Of a stretch of DNA of 64,000 nt, positions 33,901-43,982 are shown piece after piece. The notes under the pieces are model-generated. The model was not told the DNA's origin. It did no database searches and saw only the letters and a list, made by a program, of their open reading frames with translations. The position numbers were made by a program, and so were the translations under genes. Position 1 is the first letter of the stretch. Each line of letters opens with the position of its first letter. Source of the stretch: Helicobacter sp. 13S00482-2 (GTDB lineage: Bacteria > Campylobacterota > Campylobacteria > Campylobacterales > Helicobacteraceae); NCBI RefSeq assembly GCF_002272795.1, contig NZ_MLAT01000001.1:124001-188000 (forward strand), in the 5' to 3' direction.

Positions 33901-35070
33901 TCAAATGACTTTAGAATTGTTTGCCTTGTATCCAAAAAATATAAGCAGTACTGTCAAACAAACAAATACAATAAGTGGTATATTCCACGAATGCGACAAA
34001 TCATATATAAACCCAAGAAAAATAGGCCCTAGTGCAGCTATCAAATAACCCAAAGACTGTGCCATACCTGATAATCTAGCTACTTTTTGAGGATGTGAGG
34101 CTTTGGTTGAGACAAACAAAAGAGCGATTCCAAACATTCCTCCCATCGGAAAAGCTAAAAAAATAGTGGCAATAAGCATGGCAAATAAACTATTATAGAA
34201 AAACAAAATACCAAAAGCAAAAGCATACATTAAACACAAAAAGCTAGTCAAAACATGTTTGTGTTTATTCCTGATCCTAGCTACCATTATGGGTGCGACC
34301 AACGCAATGGGCATTGAACAAACCTGATATAAAAGCGTCATATTTGAGGCAAAATGAATGTCAAAACCCTTTTCTATCAAAATGGAAGGAAACCAAGCAA
34401 TGATGCTATAAAAAATCAATGATTGAGTCCCCATAAAAAATGTTATCCACCAACTCGTAGCGTATTTATAAATAGGAGTCATCTCGTTAATATTTCTTTT
34501 TTGATTTTTATATCTTCTTCTGCCTCCTAGCTGAGGTATCCATAAAATAATCGCGATAACTGCAATTATTGCCCAAAGTGCTAGGGTATTCTTCCAGCCT
34601 AGATTCAATGAAAGTGTCAAAGGAACAGAGATTCCTGCCCCAATAGCTGCAGAAATAACCAAAACCAAAGAATAAATGGACATAATCTTTCCAAAAGTCT
34701 TAGGAAATCCTGCTTTGATGATGCTTGGCAATAGGACATTAGCGATGGCAATTCCTATCCCCATAATAAGTGTTCCAACAAAAAGCCCTGACTCTGCGAA
34801 ATACGAACGAACGATTTCTCCAAAAAAGATAAATAATAGCCCATAAAGCATCATCGTGACATATCTAAATCTTGCAACAATGGGAGAAAATATGGCAAAT
34901 GCCAAAAGAGGGAGTGTGGTGATAAATCCTGCAAGAGAGTTTGATAATCTATAGTGTTCTTTAATGATCTCAATAATTGGACCCACCGCTGTAATAGGTC
35001 CTCTTAAATTCAAAGTGATAAAAATAATCCCCAATAAAATAAATAACTCTATTCTTCTTTTGCTGTGCAT
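33901..35070 (-). CDS. MFS transporter, CynX/NimT family
   Basis: A 389-aa inner membrane transporter with twelve predicted membrane segments. The N-terminal LNLRGPITAVGPIIEII and the first loop pattern match the cyanate/2-nitroimidazole (CynX) branch of the major facilitator superfamily. It follows the TonB-dependent receptor gene by 137 bases on the same strand, so both may be iron-regulated and handle one compound, for example uptake or export of a metal chelate; that link is inference. Substrate unknown. Confidence 0.85.
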   Translation of the reverse strand: MHSKRRIELFILLGIIFITLNLRGPITAVGPIIEIIKEHYRLSNSLAGFITTLPLLAFAIFSPIVARFRYVTMMLYGLLFIFFGEIVRSYFAESGLFVGTLIMGIGIAIANVLLPSIIKAGFPKTFGKIMSIYSLVLVISAAIGAGISVPLTLSLNLGWKNTLALWAIIAVIAIILWIPQLGGRRRYKNQKRNINEMTPIYKYATSWWITFFMGTQSLIFYSIIAWFPSILIEKGFDIHFASNMTLLYQVCSMPIALVAPIMVARIRNKHKHVLTSFLCLMYAFAFGILFFYNSLFAMLIATIFLAFPMGGMFGIALLFVSTKASHPQKVARLSGMAQSLGYLIAALGPIFLGFIYDLSHSWNIPLIVFVCLTVLLIFFGYKANNSKVI

Positions 35071-35207
35071 CTTATCTCCGAAATTAAAAAATACTTCATT
35101 ATATTTGAATAGATTTAATTTTTAAAGATTATCTTTAAATCTTATCAAGATTTTTTATAAAAAACACTCCATATTGATCATCTCAGAATAACAGATAGGA
35201 TAAAAGT

Positions 35208-37421
35208 TTAAAAATTATACCTGAGTTCAATATAATAACTTCGACCTGCCGCAGGAATATAGGCCGCAGGAATAAAAGAATCAGAACTAAGGGCTAAATG
35301 ATAATCAAAATATTGTGTATCAAATAAATTCTGTACCCCTGCATCAAATTTAAAAGATTTGAACGAATAACTCAAACCTAAATTATTCAAGATATAAGCA
35401 TCTACTTTTGAATAGCTATTATCAAGAGAGGGGCCATAAAAAGAGTTGTTAAGCATCACGCTCAAAAGTTGATTATCACTTTTAATAATATCATAGGCAA
35501 GATTTAAAGTGATTTTATAATCCTGAACCAAAGGGATCTGTTTGCCTTTGTTGGTTCCTTTTAATATTTCATTATAGATATAAGAAATTGACTCATTCAA
35601 ATGAAATCTATCACTAAAAAAATCTTGATAAGCAACCACCTCAACCCCTAATCGGTAAGTTTGATCTAAATTATTGTATTGCCAATTAGATCCGTGCTCA
35701 ATCTGATTATAATGAATTTCATCTGAAGTGAGTGTGTAATATAATGTGGCAGAGAGATAGGTGAAATCATATTCATCTCTATACCCCAACTCAAAAGTAT
35801 CATAAGTTTCAGGTTTGATACCATTGTAGCTAAGTCCATTTTTAGGATCTGAATCCATCATTTGATTGGGTGAAGGTGTGATAAAACCTCTTTCATATTT
35901 CAGGTAAATATTTCCCGTATCAGAATATTTGAAATTAGGAGTCATCTCTAAAGCATAATTGTTTCTAGTAGTACTAAGTCTAAAATGTGGAGAAGGACCG
36001 CTTTTAATGGTTTTATTTAAAGGGCCACTTGCTTGAGTATCTTTATCATTAGATAGATCATAAAGACTATTTTCATATCTTAGTCCCCCGCTAAGCTCAA
36101 AGTAATTCGTGAATTCGTATTTATCAAATACATAAAGAGCATTGGAAATTTTACTCGCCTCCAAATTAGTTTGCCAAGCATGATCTAAAGCAGTTGCTAG
36201 ACTCATATCTGGCACTCCAACTGCACCTGCAACTCCTGACCCACTAGCACCTCCTCCTGTTCCCATAGGAGGTTTTTTTGCAGAAAGTGCGGCGACTATC
36301 TTATCAAGAAGCCCTTTAGGCATTTGAACGACATAATGGTTATTTGATTTTCTAATTGTGCTCTGATACAAAATATCATATCCTAGCATTATGGTATTTT
36401 TATCTGTGGTGTATTTGAGCTTTGCATTCCCCCCAGCACCCTGATTAAAAAATTCACTCCCACTTTCATCAAAAGGTACTGTTGTGCCTCTTTTTGTAGC
36501 AGAAGTGATTGAAAGAGGATAAGCCACATTGTCCATCTGATAAAAACCCAATAAGTCAAAATTCCATTTATCTGATAATTTGGCTTTATAATTAAGAGAG
36601 GTATTAATAAAATTATCTTCAGAGGTAATTTCTCCATTTCCTGCAGCTCGTCTATTGTTTTTAAGCTCAATAAGAGAAATACCAGGTGTTGTGTTTATTT
36701 TTGAATAAGAATAACCAACATTAAAATCTAAAGATTGATTTTCATTAAAGCTATAGAGAGCCTCTGCATTAAGATAATAGTTAAATAAACTATCCCCTAT
36801 TCTATATCCATTAGTATTAGCAACACTAGCATCTGCTTTCAAAAATAAATCTCCGATATTTTTACCTGCTGATAAATCAAGCCTACCAAAAAGACCATCT
36901 ATCACCTCATAGCTACCACCTTTTAAATTAATATTCGCAAAATCTTTTTTGGCGGATTTAGTGACGACATTCACCACCCCACCTCTAGTGCCATTCCCAT
37001 ATACCACAGCCCCACCACCTGGAATAATTTCTATAGATTGAACATCTTCAAGATTGATTTGAGAAAGTGGGGTGATGCCATGACTTGAATCCAAAAGATT
37101 GATGGGTATACGATTTATTAGAACTTTTACACCTTGATTAGCACTTCCTCCCTGTCCTCTCAAATCTATATTTTGTCCAAATCCGTTGTTTGAAAAAGTA
37201 ATTAACGGAGACATCTTAAGTGCATCATCTAAATTTTGATAACCCTTTTTTGTGAGAGTATCTTTATCTATAATAACAATATTTCTAGGCTCATCTTTAA
37301 GGGGTATATCAAATCCAGTGGCTGAAGTAATGATTTTATTGAGCTTAATGCTTGATTCATCTTCAGCATTTAGCCCCACATAAAGCAGTGAAACAACAAA
37401 AAAAATCTTATAGAATTTCAT
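35208..37421 (-). CDS. TonB-dependent outer membrane receptor
   Basis: Outer membrane receptor of 737 aa for energy-dependent uptake of a metal complex. The signal peptide is followed by a short TonB-box region and the plug domain (about residues 40-160; NIVIIDKDTLTKKGYQNLDD, DLRGQGG, IEIIPGGGAVVYGNGTRGG), then a 22-strand barrel ending in SYYIELRYNF. One loop near residues 380-405 is unusually rich in Gly, Ala, Ser and Val. A Fur-box-like palindrome lies just upstream, so iron repression is likely. The substrate is not identifiable; siderophore or nickel chelate are the usual options in Helicobacter. Confidence 0.9.
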   Translation of the reverse strand: MKFYKIFFVVSLLYVGLNAEDESSIKLNKIITSATGFDIPLKDEPRNIVIIDKDTLTKKGYQNLDDALKMSPLITFSNNGFGQNIDLRGQGGSANQGVKVLINRIPINLLDSSHGITPLSQINLEDVQSIEIIPGGGAVVYGNGTRGGVVNVVTKSAKKDFANINLKGGSYEVIDGLFGRLDLSAGKNIGDLFLKADASVANTNGYRIGDSLFNYYLNAEALYSFNENQSLDFNVGYSYSKINTTPGISLIELKNNRRAAGNGEITSEDNFINTSLNYKAKLSDKWNFDLLGFYQMDNVAYPLSITSATKRGTTVPFDESGSEFFNQGAGGNAKLKYTTDKNTIMLGYDILYQSTIRKSNNHYVVQMPKGLLDKIVAALSAKKPPMGTGGGASGSGVAGAVGVPDMSLATALDHAWQTNLEASKISNALYVFDKYEFTNYFELSGGLRYENSLYDLSNDKDTQASGPLNKTIKSGPSPHFRLSTTRNNYALEMTPNFKYSDTGNIYLKYERGFITPSPNQMMDSDPKNGLSYNGIKPETYDTFELGYRDEYDFTYLSATLYYTLTSDEIHYNQIEHGSNWQYNNLDQTYRLGVEVVAYQDFFSDRFHLNESISYIYNEILKGTNKGKQIPLVQDYKITLNLAYDIIKSDNQLLSVMLNNSFYGPSLDNSYSKVDAYILNNLGLSYSFKSFKFDAGVQNLFDTQYFDYHLALSSDSFIPAAYIPAAGRSYYIELRYNF

Positions 37422-37444
37422 TATTTTACCTTTAATATTAATTT

Positions 37445-37459
37445 TAGTAATTATTATTA
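37445..37459 (-). promoter_or_regulatory. Fur box upstream of the TonB-dependent receptor gene
   Basis: On the coding strand the 15-base palindrome TAATAATAATTACTA differs at one position from the H. pylori Fur consensus TAATAATnATTATTA. It ends 23 bases before the ATG and overlaps a TATAAT (37461 to 37456) that could be the -10 element, the right place for iron-dependent repression. Confidence 0.7.
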
Positions 37460-37591
37460 TATTTAGCTTATAATCTGTTTAATGGGTATTTTTAATTCAA
37501 TAATTAATTTGATTATTTATGTGCTCTGATACACAAAATCAATCAAACAATAAAGATGCATGGATTATAAATTCTAGCTTTTGTTGTTTTT

Positions 37592-38890
37592 CTAGGATGA
37601 GTGTCCCATATGCAAAGCTTTGGCAATAAGCTCTAATGGATGAGAAAATGTTGTCTTCACTCCTTGGTGATCCATTGCATTATCTAATTGCATATGACAG
37701 GCACCACATTCTGCACTGACAATCTCCGCATTAGTCTCTTTTATCATCTGAGCTTTTGGAATTCCTGCCTTTAAGGTGAGGTCATACTTTTCACTTTGCA
37801 TACTAATACCTCCAAAACCGCAACACCTACTTGAATCACTCATTTCTATCAAAGAATAGTTTTTTGATAGCAAATTTCTAGGTTCTTTATAAATATTCAA
37901 AACCTTTCTAGCATGGCAAGGATCGTGATAAGTGAAAGTTTGTTCTTGAGATGGAATTTTGAGTAAAATATCTGGAAGTGAAGTATTTTTGTCTAACCAA
38001 AAACTAGCCATATTGAACTTAGGAATTAGTTTCTGCAGTCTCTTTGACCAATCTCCTTCTTCATCTTTAAGAGCATGTTTCCAATCTTCTATCAGCATAG
38101 CCCCACAAGTCGCCTCTGGTATCAAGATAGCATCTACTTCATCAATAAATTCTTCAAAATGAATAATATTTTTTTTAATGAGATGTTTTACAGTTGCAAT
38201 ATCTCCAGAAAAATAAGCGGGAGCACCACAACATTCCTGTTTGGGAATCAAAACATCTATTCCTAATTCATCTAAGATAAAAAGTAAGCTCTCCCCTACA
38301 TTAATATAATTATAATTACTCAGGCAGCCAATAAAAATCGCTACTCTATTGTGAAGTAGCTTTGAAGTTTTTGAAATATTTTTGGAGAGAATTTCACCAT
38401 TATGTTTTTGCAAAAAACTCTTTGAAGAAAATGGAAATACAGTTCTTTTGCCAATTTTTGGGAGTGAGAATCTAAAGGTATTTTTAGTATTAGATGGATT
38501 TTTTTTGAATATACAAGGCGAAACAAAATAAACAAAAGAAAACACAAAATCCATCAATTTTCTATGCTTCAACAAATAAAAGAATAGTTTTTTACTCCAA
38601 GAAATGCCATATTTTTTTGCAATATCAACACGGATTTTTTCAATCATCACATCTATGGGAAGAGTATTGGGGCAAACTTGCACACAAGTAGTACATAAAA
38701 AACAAGACTCAAAGATATTCTTTACATTTCTGTCAAGCTCTAAATCACCTCTTTCATAAGCTCCAAGTAGATCTAAAAACCCCCTAGGAGAAGTGGTCTC
38801 ATCTTTTTTAATTTGATAAATAGTACAACTAGGAATACATTTACCGCATTTTACGCAAGCATTAGAAATACTACCAAAGTCCATACTCAC
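37592..38890 (-). CDS. Iron-sulphur (Fe-S) oxidoreductase subunit, GlpC/GlcF-like
   Basis: A 432-aa protein with two ferredoxin-type clusters at the N terminus (CVKCGKCIPSC and CFLCTTCVQVCP) and two CCG domains later (ECCGAPAYFSG and RCCGFGGISMQ, with DPCHARK). This is the build of GlpC and of the glycolate oxidase subunit GlcF, which pass electrons from a flavin dehydrogenase to quinone. No dehydrogenase gene is adjacent. It overlaps hemN by four bases; the same pair occurs in H. pylori, where the gene is usually labelled glpC. The physiological donor is unclear. Confidence 0.82.
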   Translation of the reverse strand: MSMDFGSISNACVKCGKCIPSCTIYQIKKDETTSPRGFLDLLGAYERGDLELDRNVKNIFESCFLCTTCVQVCPNTLPIDVMIEKIRVDIAKKYGISWSKKLFFYLLKHRKLMDFVFSFVYFVSPCIFKKNPSNTKNTFRFSLPKIGKRTVFPFSSKSFLQKHNGEILSKNISKTSKLLHNRVAIFIGCLSNYNYINVGESLLFILDELGIDVLIPKQECCGAPAYFSGDIATVKHLIKKNIIHFEEFIDEVDAILIPEATCGAMLIEDWKHALKDEEGDWSKRLQKLIPKFNMASFWLDKNTSLPDILLKIPSQEQTFTYHDPCHARKVLNIYKEPRNLLSKNYSLIEMSDSSRCCGFGGISMQSEKYDLTLKAGIPKAQMIKETNAEIVSAECGACHMQLDNAMDHQGVKTTFSHPLELIAKALHMGHSS

Positions 38891-40275
38891 ACGCTTTTAC
38901 TGAATCGTCTCTGATTGATGGGAATTTTTTGAAGATACTCATCAAAAACCATAGCAATGTTCCTTATAAGCATTCCACCAGTTGGAGTGGTATAAATCCC
39001 CTCTTGGGTAATCTTTAAAAGATCTGATTGAATATATTCTTCTAATTGTTCTAACTCTATTTTGAAATAATCTGCAAAATTGATATGAAATCTTTCTTCT
39101 ATAGTTTTAAAATCCAACTTGAGATTATTCATTAGCCCCATAATAACTTCTTTTCTAATGATATCTTCATTACTCAGTCGAATTCCACGTTCTACAGGTA
39201 ATATTCCACTATCAATAGCCTTTTCATAGCTTTCCATATCTTTATAATTTTGCGTGTAATAATCTTTTCCTTCTCCAATGCTTGTAAGTCCCATACCTAT
39301 AGTTTGTGAAAATCCACGTGTAGTGTAACCTTGAAAATTTCTACGAAGTTCTCCCTGAACACTTGCCTTGTAAAGCTCGTCGGTTGCTTTTGCAAAGTGA
39401 TCCATTCCTATCATCTTATAAGCCATTTTTTCCAAAAATGTAATGGTGTATTCTAAGATTGCCAACTTCTCATCAGGAGGAGGAAGAGTGGTTTCATCAA
39501 TTTTTCGCATCGTCTTTTTCATCCAAGGAACATGGGCATAGTTAAAAATAGCTAAACGATCAGGAGATAAAGCAACTACTTTTTTGAGCGTTTCAGAAAA
39601 ACTCTCATATGTTTGCAATGGCAAACCATAAATCAAATCAAAATTGATTGAAGCAATTCCAAAACCTCTAGCAATATCAACACAGTGACTTACAAGATCA
39701 ACGCTTTGAGTGCGATTGATAGCTTCTTGAACCCTCTGATCAAAATCTTGCACTCCAAAACTCAGGCGATTAAAACCTCCATTTTTCAAAACCTCCATTT
39801 GAGCTTCATTGAAATGTCTAGGATCAATTTCGCAACTAACCTCAGCATTTTTTGCAAAATTTGGAAAGGTAGATTTTATCAAATCAATGACTTCCTTTAG
39901 TTGCTTGGTATCAAAAAAAGTAGGCGTACCGCCTCCAAAATGAAATTGAACAACTTCGCGCTCTACGTTCATATATTTTTTAAGAATCTCAAGTTCCTTT
40001 TTTAGATAGCTAATATAGCGATCTTTTTTGTCTTCTTTACTAGTATAAATCACATTGCACGCACAGAAATAACATGCACTCCTGCAAAAAGGCAAATGCA
40101 CATACAAAGAAAGTGGGAGCTTGTTCTGAGAATATGCATCTATATTGTCATTACGAATAAATGATTCTTTCAAAGCATTATCATCAAAGTCCGAAGAAAA
40201 TTCTACGGCTGTAGGATAGCTAGTATATCTAGGAGCTGATTTTGAATATTTAACAAATTTTTTAAAGTCTATCAT
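38887..40275 (-). CDS. hemN: Oxygen-independent coproporphyrinogen III oxidase
   Basis: Radical SAM enzyme that oxidatively decarboxylates coproporphyrinogen III in haem synthesis under low oxygen. The cluster motif is C64-R-S-A-C68-Y-F-C71 followed by C73, the arrangement specific to true HemN, and the N-terminal substrate region has APRYTSYPTAVEF. GGGTPTFFDTKQL and FNYAHVPWMKKTMRKI are further HemN landmarks. 462 aa is full length. A microaerophile would rely on it, as no oxygen-dependent HemF is seen here. Confidence 0.95.
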   Translation of the reverse strand: MIDFKKFVKYSKSAPRYTSYPTAVEFSSDFDDNALKESFIRNDNIDAYSQNKLPLSLYVHLPFCRSACYFCACNVIYTSKEDKKDRYISYLKKELEILKKYMNVEREVVQFHFGGGTPTFFDTKQLKEVIDLIKSTFPNFAKNAEVSCEIDPRHFNEAQMEVLKNGGFNRLSFGVQDFDQRVQEAINRTQSVDLVSHCVDIARGFGIASINFDLIYGLPLQTYESFSETLKKVVALSPDRLAIFNYAHVPWMKKTMRKIDETTLPPPDEKLAILEYTITFLEKMAYKMIGMDHFAKATDELYKASVQGELRRNFQGYTTRGFSQTIGMGLTSIGEGKDYYTQNYKDMESYEKAIDSGILPVERGIRLSNEDIIRKEVIMGLMNNLKLDFKTIEERFHINFADYFKIELEQLEEYIQSDLLKITQEGIYTTPTGGMLIRNIAMVFDEYLQKIPINQRRFSKSV

Positions 40276-40290
40276 TTCAAAATTACCCTG

Positions 40291-40770
40291 TTAGCTAATC
40301 GGATTTTGTTTGCGAAAATATTCATCAAGATTAAAAAATAAATTAGGATGCTCCTTCTTTATCTGACCAACAAAAGATCGTGTATCAATCTTTGGCAAAG
40401 TCCCATCACTTTTCCGATATCTTTCAAGTCTATTATTAGCTACAGTTTTAACATCATCAAAATCAACAGGAGTATGAGCAATAATATCCCTCTCAATTTC
40501 AACTTTTAGCTTCTCTTCATATGCCTTTTTGATAGTAAGGATAATTCCCTTAAGGACGGACTGCGGAACCATGACATACTCATTATTTTCTTCGTCTTTG
40601 ACAAACCAAGCTTCTTTGGAACTAAACTCGCCTTTTTGTAATTCTAAAAGCATTTTTGTCTCATCTATTTTTTTTGCACTAATATGATTATTCGTCAAAT
40701 CTAATCCTCGATACAAGCCCTCGGGAGTATTTGAATTCAATCGTTTTAAATTCTGTTTTGATGTAGCCAT
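40291..40770 (-). CDS. Conserved epsilonproteobacterial protein, unknown function
   Basis: A 159-aa soluble protein in the place of the small hypothetical gene that lies between hemN and aroC in H. pylori. It contains a compact alpha/beta-looking middle ([23 protein letters not shown], with a long helix [21 protein letters not shown]) and a C-terminal [14 protein letters not shown] think it belongs to a family named UPF0763 or DUF2603, restricted to this class, but I am not certain. Its start lies inside the 3' end of argF (25-base overlap), so they are coupled. Confidence 0.7.
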   Translation of the reverse strand: MATSKQNLKRLNSNTPEGLYRGLDLTNNHISAKKIDETKMLLELQKGEFSSKEAWFVKDEENNEYVMVPQSVLKGIILTIKKAYEEKLKVEIERDIIAHTPVDFDDVKTVANNRLERYRKSDGTLPKIDTRSFVGQIKKEHPNLFFNLDEYFRKQNPIS

Positions 40771-41702
40771 ACCATAATCCCCTTTTGTGCGTGAAGTCGA
40801 TTTTGAGCCTCTTGAAATACCCTACTTTGATGTCCCTCCACCACACTATCTGTGACTTCTTGACCCCGATAAGCAGGAAAACAATGTAAAAAAATCGCAT
40901 TTTGATCTGCTAAAGACATTAAATCATCATTCACACAATAATCCTCAAATATTTTCTTTCTCTCTTGTTTTTCATCTTCTTGACCCATTGAGGCCCAAGT
41001 ATCAGTTGTAACGACATTACAACCTTTCAGTGCTTGTTTTGGACAAGTAGTGATAGTTATTTTCGCCCCACTAATTTGTGCAAAACTCATCGCATCTTGC
41101 ACAACTTTTGTATCTGGCATGTAGCCCTCAGGTGAGGCAATAGTGAGCTCAAAACCCAATTTGGAAGCCAACATAAGCCAAGAATTTGCCATATTGTTCC
41201 CATCTCCAATATAAGCAACTTTTGGAGTTGCAATATGAACACTGTCATACTGCCTATTCAAAAGATAAATCCCGCATTCTATCATTGTTAGATAATCTGT
41301 AAGCAACTGTGCGGGGTGAAATAAATCACTCAAACCATTAATAACTGGCACAGGCGAATAAGAAGCGAATTCTTCAAGTCTTTCTTGTGAATAGGTTCGT
41401 AGCATTATCATATCCACCATTGATCCAATAGCTCTTGCAGTATCTTTGATGGGCTCTCCTCTCCCAAGTTGAGTATCTTTGCTAGAAAGAAACATGCCCA
41501 TTCCTCCAAGCTGATATATCCCTGCTTCAAAACTTACTCTAGTTCGGGTGGAGTTTTTTTCAAAAATCATTGCCAGAATTTTATTTTTCATCAAAGGCGT
41601 ACTTTTACTCTGAAGAAAATCCTTTTTTATTTTTATGGCAATATCTATCATATCAAGAATTTCATCTTTGGTAAAATCCTTTAATGTCAAAAAATGTCTC
41701 AT
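40746..41702 (-). CDS. argF: Ornithine carbamoyltransferase
   Basis: Makes citrulline from ornithine and carbamoyl phosphate in arginine synthesis. Carbamoyl-phosphate binding [19 protein letters not shown], the ornithine site DTWASMGQE and the [11 protein letters not shown] segment (usually HCLPA) are present. 318 aa is normal. H. pylori lacks argF at this place, and lacks arginine synthesis, so the insertion between aroC and the hemN block marks a biosynthetically richer species. Confidence 0.95.
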   Translation of the reverse strand: MRHFLTLKDFTKDEILDMIDIAIKIKKDFLQSKSTPLMKNKILAMIFEKNSTRTRVSFEAGIYQLGGMGMFLSSKDTQLGRGEPIKDTARAIGSMVDMIMLRTYSQERLEEFASYSPVPVINGLSDLFHPAQLLTDYLTMIECGIYLLNRQYDSVHIATPKVAYIGDGNNMANSWLMLASKLGFELTIASPEGYMPDTKVVQDAMSFAQISGAKITITTCPKQALKGCNVVTTDTWASMGQEDEKQERKKIFEDYCVNDDLMSLADQNAIFLHCFPAYRGQEVTDSVVEGHQSRVFQEAQNRLHAQKGIMVWLHQNRI

Positions 41703-41784
41703 AAATGACCCTTTAAATCATAGAGTAATCGCAACGAATTTAATTCTATCTTTTAAAACTTTTAATACAGTTGAATCAGCAACA

Positions 41785-42870
41785 CTACTTGTAAATTTTA
41801 TGCAGATGATCTATTTTTGCTCCTAGATTCAAAAGCAACATATCTGCCAAAATAATTGCAAGAAGACTTTCACACACCACACTACCTCTGATAGCAATAC
41901 AAGGATCGTGCCTACCTTTAAGAGAGCAGATCACTTCATCTTTATCTGTGTTTAAAGTTTTTTGAGGCAAAAATATACTCGGTGTGGGTTTGAAATAAAC
42001 CTTTACAAAAATTTCTGATCCATTACTCATTCCACCTAAAATCCCACCTGAATGATTACTCAAAAAACCATTAGAATCAATGCAATCGTTATTTTCACTC
42101 CCAAAAATTTCACTTGATTTAATGCCATCTCCAATCTCAACAGCCTTCACTCCATTTAATCCCATCATTGCACAGGCTATCGTGGCATCTAATTTATCAT
42201 ACAAAGGTTCTCCTAATCCAATAGGAATTTTTCCATTTTTACCTCTAGCTCTTATCAAGGCTACTCCACCCACACTATCGTGATTCATCCTTGCCTTATC
42301 AATAAGATCTTTTTGAATTTCTTGTTTGTTCTTATCTAAAGAAAAAATCTCATTTTCTTTAGAATATTGAAAATCCAACTCCTGTGCACTAATTGCCCCG
42401 ATTGAATAAATACCACTTTCACAGACAATCCCTACCTCTTTGAGTAAGATCTTTGCAATTGCTCCACTTGCAACCCTAGCAACACTCTCTCGTGCAGAAC
42501 TCCTCCCCCCGCCCCGATAATCCCTAATTCCATATTTATGATAATATGTCCAATCTGCATGTCCAGGACGAAAAACAGATCTAATGTTTTCATAATCAGA
42601 GCTCTTAACATTATTATTTCGAATGATCATTCCAATAGGAGCCCCTGTGCTAAGCCCATCAAAAACACCACTCATAATTTCAACCTCATCGCTTTCTCTT
42701 CGTGGAGTGCTGTAGCGATTTTGACCACCCCTTCGCCTATGCACTTCTTTGGCAATGAAATTTTCATCGATTTTAAGACCTGCAGGAACACCATCAACAA
42801 CACATCCAATCCCAGCTCCATGAGATTCTCCAAAAGTACTAACTCTAAACCTTTGTCCAAGTGTATTCAT
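41785..42870 (-). CDS. aroC: Chorismate synthase
   Basis: Last enzyme of the shikimate pathway, converting EPSP to chorismate with reduced FMN. The signature [16 protein letters not shown] is at the N terminus, the second signature [18 protein letters not shown] is near residue 120, and the third [15 protein letters not shown] near the C terminus. 361 aa is the bacterial size. Two bases separate it from rnc upstream. Confidence 0.97.
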   Translation of the reverse strand: MNTLGQRFRVSTFGESHGAGIGCVVDGVPAGLKIDENFIAKEVHRRRGGQNRYSTPRRESDEVEIMSGVFDGLSTGAPIGMIIRNNNVKSSDYENIRSVFRPGHADWTYYHKYGIRDYRGGGRSSARESVARVASGAIAKILLKEVGIVCESGIYSIGAISAQELDFQYSKENEIFSLDKNKQEIQKDLIDKARMNHDSVGGVALIRARGKNGKIPIGLGEPLYDKLDATIACAMMGLNGVKAVEIGDGIKSSEIFGSENNDCIDSNGFLSNHSGGILGGMSNGSEIFVKVYFKPTPSIFLPQKTLNTDKDEVICSLKGRHDPCIAIRGSVVCESLLAIILADMLLLNLGAKIDHLHKIYK

Positions 42871-42871
42871 A

Positions 42872-43555
42872 TCAGTCCTTTTTTAGCTTCTCATAAGCAA
42901 TTTGTGCACATTTTTGTTGAGCATCTTTCTTGCTTCTACCTTTTGCTCTAGCATATTGTACGCCCTTGATAGAAAGAATCATCTCAAACTCCTTACAATG
43001 ATCAGGCCCACTCTCAGAGATCAACTCATAAGTAGGTATTTCAAAAAACTTTGCTTGGGAGAGCTCTTGAACACTGGTTTTATAGTCTAAAGATAAACTT
43101 TCAAAATCCTCGTTTGGATACACTTTTTCTAATAATGTATGCACAATCTTTTTAACCTCTTGTAATCCACCTTCAAGATAAATAGCACCCATCAGTGCTT
43201 CAAATGCATCAGAGAGAATGGACGGTTTATGGCGTCCATGATTTTGCTCTTCGCTTTGAGAAATATATAGATAATCCCCTAACTTAATACAAAGTGCGAG
43301 TCTCATAAAACCTTTTTCATTCACTATTCCCGCCCTCATTTTCGAAAGATTCCCTTCTGTGCTTTGTGGAAATTTATGGAATAAAAATTCTCCCACTATC
43401 AAATCCAAAACAGCATCTCCCAAAAATTCCAATCGTTCATTATCTGCACTAATCTTATAACTTTTGTGGGTGAGTGCTTCTATGAGCAAATCTTTATTTT
43501 GAAAAGTATAGTTTATGTCATTTTCTAGTACTCTAAAATTCATCGCATTATCCAT
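42872..43555 (-). CDS. rnc: Ribonuclease III
   Basis: Double-strand-specific endoribonuclease that processes rRNA and structured mRNA. The catalytic signature [16 protein letters not shown] is near residue 40, the second acidic pair is in [16 protein letters not shown], and a dsRNA-binding domain ([18 protein letters not shown] to [15 protein letters not shown]) fills the last 70 residues. The start overlaps rnhA by eight bases, so two ribonucleases are made from one message. Confidence 0.97.
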   Translation of the reverse strand: MDNAMNFRVLENDINYTFQNKDLLIEALTHKSYKISADNERLEFLGDAVLDLIVGEFLFHKFPQSTEGNLSKMRAGIVNEKGFMRLALCIKLGDYLYISQSEEQNHGRHKPSILSDAFEALMGAIYLEGGLQEVKKIVHTLLEKVYPNEDFESLSLDYKTSVQELSQAKFFEIPTYELISESGPDHCKEFEMILSIKGVQYARAKGRSKKDAQQKCAQIAYEKLKKD

Positions 43556-43982
43556 CTAAAACCTTTTTATATTTTAAAGCCCACTTTTTAGCAATTTCAT
43601 CACATCTTTCATTTTCAATATGCCCATTGTGGCCTTTCACCCAAATTGCCCTAACATCATGAGATTTAGAAACCTCAACATACTCTCTCCATAAATCTGG
43701 ATTTTTTATCTTAATAAAATCTTTTTTTATCCAATTTGATAACCAAGAATTAATGCCATCACAAACATATCTTGAATCACTATAAAGATCAATTTTACAG
43801 GGTTGTTTTAAACACTTAAGTGATTCTATGACCGCTTTTAGTTCCATTTGATTATTGGTGCTGACTTCTTCCCCTCCTGCTATGATTTTTTCCTTATCTG
43901 CATATTGCAATATCCCGCAATATCCACCTGCACCTGGATTGCCAAGAGAAGAACCATCGCAAAATAATTTAACTGATTTCAT
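43548..43982 (-). CDS. rnhA: Ribonuclease HI
   Basis: Removes the RNA strand from RNA-DNA hybrids. The four catalytic acids are visible: Asp9 ([15 protein letters not shown]), Glu47 ([11 protein letters not shown]), Asp69 (DLYSDSRYV) and Asp128 ([11 protein letters not shown]). 144 aa is normal. It overlaps the TPR protein gene upstream by 14 bases and rnc downstream by eight. Confidence 0.97.
   Translation of the reverse strand: MKSVKLFCDGSSLGNPGAGGYCGILQYADKEKIIAGGEEVSTNNQMELKAVIESLKCLKQPCKIDLYSDSRYVCDGINSWLSNWIKKDFIKIKNPDLWREYVEVSKSHDVRAIWVKGHNGHIENERCDEIAKKWALKYKKVLDG

Noticed and set aside
42505-42517. Six-C run followed by GCCCC in aroC as a second phase-variable site
   Set aside because: Too short to slip at high rate, interrupted by G, and it encodes the conserved RGGGRSS segment of chorismate synthase.
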